DNA of 64,000 nt, taken from Malachius bipustulatus (Eukaryota > Arthropoda > Insecta > Coleoptera > Melyridae). Both the position numbers and the translations under genes were made by a program. How positions within the stretch are numbered: position 1 is the stretch's first letter; each line of letters starts with the position of its first letter. The notes beneath the pieces are model-generated. The model did no database searches and was not told the DNA's origin. It was given only the letters and a program-made list of their open reading frames with translations. Location: NCBI GenBank assembly GCA_910589415.1, contig OU342632.1, positions 16,371,507 through 16,435,506 on the forward strand. The letters are read 5' to 3'. Positions 59,634 through 64,000 of the stretch are shown here, piece by piece.

Positions 59634-60310
59634 TCAAGAAATTGTCCGATTTGGAGGTGATCCATAATAATGGTGTAGGGTCCATGTTAAACCATTCGGA
59701 ATAGCTGTCAAACAAGTAGAAAATATTCGAACAGATTCTATAGCCTCAAAATAAATGATCCCACCAGAAAATATTGCTGGTGCTGGTTGCATGGTGCCCA
59801 GGTCGTCATTACTCCTTTTATGTCGCCTTTTTCTGTATTCCTGACCTTGTTCTTGATAACTTTCCGCTGATTCATACGAGAAGATACGCATTGGAATTGC
59901 TGCCTCGTGTTTTTCTTGTATCGCAGTGTATTTTCATAAGCTGAAAAAGTGAATCTTGAGAGTGAACTTCGTTTTGTCCTTATAGTGCCTAATTAATATT
60001 AGTCCAAGTACCTCATAAACAATAGCATGTTTCGTGGTCGACGATTGTACTCTTCACTGTTTGTATGCACTCCTTGGCTTTGTGGATTTTGTATCGTTAT
60101 TAGCAAAGACGTCACCGGTCCCATTATCGACATACCGGTAACAAGACAGTCGTGCATGTCTTTGCCAAACGTGTAATAAAAATAACGTACGTGCCCGTGT
60201 GTCACGCCTGTCCGAAGCGAGGAGTACACAATTCGCATGCTAATGCTGCTGCAGGGCTCTCGGGACAAGAACGAGACATTTTTCTGGCGTGATGGATTTG
60301 TTAAGAACAT
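59634..60310 (-). other. Open, less AT-rich patch; possible unidentified exons
   Basis: Two minus-strand open frames (59634-59891 and 59999-60310) cover a patch with more G and C than its surroundings. A good acceptor-like site (ttcactttttcag) ends near 59942. From it, one frame runs to a stop after WAPCNQHQQYFLVGSF, while another frame starting at an internal ATG reads ESAESYQEQGQEYRKRRHKR. These compete over the same bases, so at most one is real. I recognise no domain in either, nor in the 103-codon frame to the right. Confidence 0.3.
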
Positions 60311-62961
60311 TTTTACTTTTCGTGGATATTATTCTGTGTGGGAAAGTCTTGTTAGTCGCGTCTGTAGAAAATGAAATATGGAAACGTAGGGAATGCTAAA
60401 GCATGAATGAATTATTTAACACAACATCTTTATAACAACTTCTTATACATACTCGTAATAGTGTCATACTGCACACATAAAGCACGGATCGTTATGAGAT
60501 TTTTTTTCTTTTAATCGGGTAAAGTGTTTTTGCGATTTAAATTATGACAAATGGATGAATTGCTCAAGAGCTGTCAAGTTACTAAACTGTCCAATTTGGC
60601 TTTATAAATATGTTAGGAATACCTATACAGGGTGAATTATTTTCAGTGTTTAGTACTTACAGGGATCTCGTATAAACTACTGCAGTCCAAGGAACGTTTA
60701 TATAATCGTATTTAGAAAAAAAAAAGTACTTAATGATGTCAGAGCCATCTATGACTTACAATCTTACATTTAAAAAATTACACAACTCAAAAAATAATAC
60801 CCTAAAGCTTGCAAAATTGAGTAGTCCAGTGGGACGGGCTAATATGTTTAAGCAAGCTGAATTTAGGATTGATTTTATTTTCCGAAATTTACCATGATTT
60901 ATATTATCCAGGATCGTATTAAAGCAATGTTGACTACTTATCTGCCAGGGGTTCCCAGACTATGAAATTAAATTAAACATTTTCATAAATCATTCGAGCT
61001 ATTTCCGAGATGTGAGTCAACGATTCGCAAAAGCTCAAAAAAATTTATTTGCTCTCCTCTGTGCTGTAATGATTTTATTTTCCGCTGATCGAAAAACTCG
61101 CGTTTACCTTGGTACCTCTTGCAATAAATTATCGATACTACACTTCTTCAGATCGCCTTCGAGAGAAAAGACTAATTTTCGCGTGTGTGAGGTCAACACT
61201 AATAAATTTTCAATGAGCTAATTACCCTAGTTTTTATGCCAGTCAAGCGAATAGATCCAGAAAGGCAATGTTATTAATTTTGTTCAGCTGGCATAATAAC
61301 ATGCTCATCCGTTTCAATTCAGTAGAGTCTAGTCGGTGAAAGAGTGGCACTGTAGGAATGTAGAAATACGCCGCTATAAATACCTATTTAGATCCTATAG
61401 ATAATTGAAAAATTATATGATTTATGCCTCACGAGCACGTGAGAATTTAAGTCGTAGTATCGGGCCTTTTTACCTTTGATACACTCAGTTCTTTATTTGT
61501 GTCTCTCCATTGCTACTTGTAGTGGATAGTTTTATGGCTTACATTTGCAGACGAAGTGACTGCATGAGAGTCGCGATTTTAATAGGTTGCCACGCTTGAG
61601 AAACACCTCACTCACTTCTCTCTCTGCACTTCTAACGACATGCAGTCATCGTAAGAAAAGATGACAACTGTAGAAAGATACACAAAATTGAATAATATAC
61701 TTGAAGACTTTCTTATATGCCGGATGCAGGTATGAGGGATGAGGAGGCGCAGATAGGAAATATCTCAAAAATGAGCTTGTTTCAGATTCCAAAGTCACCA
61801 ATTTTATCAATATTGACCTAAATTTATTCTTAATACCTTCGTCGTTTTGGTTTCTAGATAAGTATGACTGTGTTCAGCTGTAAATTTAAATCTACTGTCA
61901 ATAGTTTACCTGATACCCAGAAAAACTTCAAATAAACTACTCGAACCTTACAACAATAAGTTTATAAATACCAATAAACTATTATAAGGATTTTCAAGAT
62001 ATCTAAATATAATAATTGCAGAGTGATGATGAAATATGGTCAAGAAGCGAGTGGAACGTGAATTTTTCACTTAACGTCCAGAGCGAATAATGTTATTTTG
62101 TGATAAAATCAACTAGTTTTCTGTCTTCTTATAGCTTAGTGTTGGGGAAGATTAAAATATGCTGATGATTTTGAAAATAATCCAACTCCCGTTGTCTCTT
62201 AATTATTACGGTTGCAGTTGCATGAATTAGACTATTGAATTTATGCAGAAATAGTGTCATTTCTAGTCTAGTTGATTGTACAAACATAGACCAAAGCGAT
62301 TTATACCGCTGATGTATCTCTATTCATTTATTTTTGTACACCCAAAGTACCTACATTTGTACAGAATTTGTCATTCTTTGACTTGTGAATTATGTATGGG
62401 TTTTATGTTTATGATAGGTGTTATTCAATAAGATCATTATGGGGAATTTTAACTGTTTATTTATGCTAGGCGATGTTTATCTCAAACTTCTCAAATATGT
62501 TATGTCAAGCTTTATAGTTTTAATTAATTATTTATTTTTAATTGCATTCTAACATAAATTAATAACCATTCAAACTTATTCTTTTTAATGACAATGTAAT
62601 ACAGTGTTGTTTTCTCTTGTTGGTAGGTACCTACTCCTGTGGGCTCACTAGTGGATAAGTATAATCCAAGCTTATTCTAAGGACGCAGACGAAAATCGGA
62701 GATATATTTGAGACTGTCCTGTTTAAATCCTTGAAAAAATACAAACGCCCAAGTTAGTGGAGGGTGATTTATACTAGGAGGCGAGAATTGAAAACCCACA
62801 TATTTGGGATTGAGTTGTAAACAAAAATTTTGAATTAATTTTTTCCAATCGGCCTTTATTTTGGAGACATCAGGGATCAAACTATTGAAGATGGGTGAGT
62901 TTATTACCATGAAACTTTCCAATGTCTGAAGTTAAAGCTCTCAATGGAAAAAACTCCAGAT
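60311..62961. other. Gene-free AT-rich stretch
   Basis: A lone tatacagggtgaatta near 60625 looks like one element end. No coding segment, RNA gene or inverted repeat was recognised elsewhere. Confidence 0.45.
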
Positions 62962-63498
62962 ACGGTGTCCCAAATTTTATCTATAAAGGGATATCCGCTT
63001 CATTTCAAAATAGAAACAAATCAGTTTTGGGAAAATAATTTAAACATACACTCCTAAGGCTTTGTGACTACACCCGCAATACAACTTCACGTCTTTCAGA
63101 CGATTTAAAAAAATTCTAATCATACTTAGCTTGTCAAACCATCGTTGCCAAGGAGTAAGAAAGAACATATTATCTCCAATGAAATTACGGTTAAAATAAT
63201 TTCATTTTGAAAAGACCTCAAGGTGCGTTCTTTTTCACTCCTTGGTAACCCTGTTATTTTTAAGATAGTTTATAGTTTTTGACAAACAAAATATGATAAG
63301 AAAAAAACAAACTAGGGGTGTACTTTGAAGAAAGCAAGTAGGGGATGATTACTTGGGGGTTGAAAGGCATACTGTTGAATTGATGATGTAGTCGTAAAGC
63401 CTTAAATGCTTGTTTGAAATTTCTCAAATTTCTTTTGTTTCTGTTTTGAAATAACGCGGATATCTCTTGAGAAAGAAAACTTAGGACATCCTGTATTA
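62962..63498. mobile_element. Family A MITE, full-length foldback
   Basis: The most complete copy of the family. Left: acggtgtcccaaattttat, gggatatccgcttcattt, cctaaggctttgtgactac, aatacaacttcacgtctttc. Right arm in inverse: gtaggggatgattacttgg, gggttgaaaggc, gtcgtaaagcctta, gaaataacgcggatatctc, cttaggacatcctgta. The centre pairs ccaaggagtaagaaagaac with gttctttttcactccttgg. Non-coding. Confidence 0.8.
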
Positions 63499-64000
63499 TA
63501 GTTAATCCAACATTTTATCATTTTGCGGAATAAATCTCTAAATATTGGTAGAAAAAGAGCCATTGTCCATTTTATAAGTTTTGAGGAAACAAGCAATTTA
63601 GAAAGTATTAGATCATAGTTATGAGTATACTCGTTAGTATCGTATTCTAAGTATTTGAAGAATTTGTTAATGAAATTTTTTAATAAAAAAAGTAAGCCCG
63701 AAAAATCCGGAGCGCAAGAGCTTTTGGGGAAAATTTTCTAAATTTTGGATGCTAAATTCCTCTTTACCAGTACATTGGGAAGCTTGAGTTGATATAGACT
63801 TAATTGAAGAGTAAATCGTGACGAGTCCAACGACCGCAGAACGATTTCTGTGGGATGATTATAACGCCAGATACGAGCGGTTGAAAGAAAACAGAATCCA
63901 AGATGGTGGCGAACGGGTGGTAATTTGAACAAATTCAGGGTTGAGGTTCTCTTTGAGGAAGCTGACCATCTTCACTGTTGGTAATGTATCCAGGTCTTCC
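63499..64000. other. No supported feature
   Basis: A less AT-rich patch at 63810-63960 is open on both strands for about 60 codons, but no domain or splice site supports coding. Confidence 0.35.

Overview
This is an AT-rich eukaryotic nuclear window, almost certainly from an insect. Evidence for that: spliced genes with GTAAGT-type donors, a spliced inward-rectifier potassium channel gene, fragments of insect-type non-LTR, Bel-Pao and DDE transposons, a tRNA-derived SINE, and more than twenty foldback (palindromic) repeats, many ending in the TATACAGGGTG motif common in hemipteran and beetle genomes. I cannot fix the order. Nothing points to a bacterium or virus: no operons, no ribosome binding sites, and long coding runs only inside transposons.

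Host genes. One gene can be rebuilt with confidence: an inward-rectifier K+ channel (Kir/Irk family) on the minus strand. Its four exons lie at 24269-24199, 19509-19008, 17753-17494 and 17335-17032. All splice phases agree and give a 378-residue protein. Its 4.7-kb first intron holds a transposon nest: a small foldback MITE, a broken spliced transposase gene, and a tandemly duplicated insertion inside that gene. A second gene probably starts at 1605 on the minus strand: an initiator ATG, 28 codons, then a perfect donor, with a CpG-rich block 300-600 bases upstream. Its other exons would lie beyond the left edge.

Layout. 1-2200: first exon and CpG-rich promoter candidate. 5053-10433: foldback elements, one carrying a GC-rich insert of about 490 bases, and a Bel-Pao integrase scrap. 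11.5-12.6 kb: two unexplained small ORFs. 15.9-16.7 kb: two foldbacks. 17.0-24.3 kb: the Kir gene. 24.9-35.0 kb: nested palindromes. 35.2-38.1 kb: a nearly identical 1230-bp tandem array. 38.2-44.3 kb: MITE pieces, a Jockey-like RT scrap and a decayed endonuclease/RT LINE. 44.9-47.5 kb: a 2.66-kb DNA transposon with roughly 0.5-kb inverted repeats, a DUF4817/DDE transposase broken by three in-frame stops, and a nested SINE. 48.7-54.7 kb: long foldbacks, one holding an RT fragment. 58.2-63.5 kb: more foldbacks and direct repeats. The remaining stretches are AT-rich and show no gene I can support.

The main biological content is therefore one ion-channel gene plus a dense record of foldback elements nested in and capturing one another. 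I do not see a clear new molecular system. The best leads are the capture events, the shared-terminus foldback families, the 1230-bp array and the unusual Kir selectivity filter.
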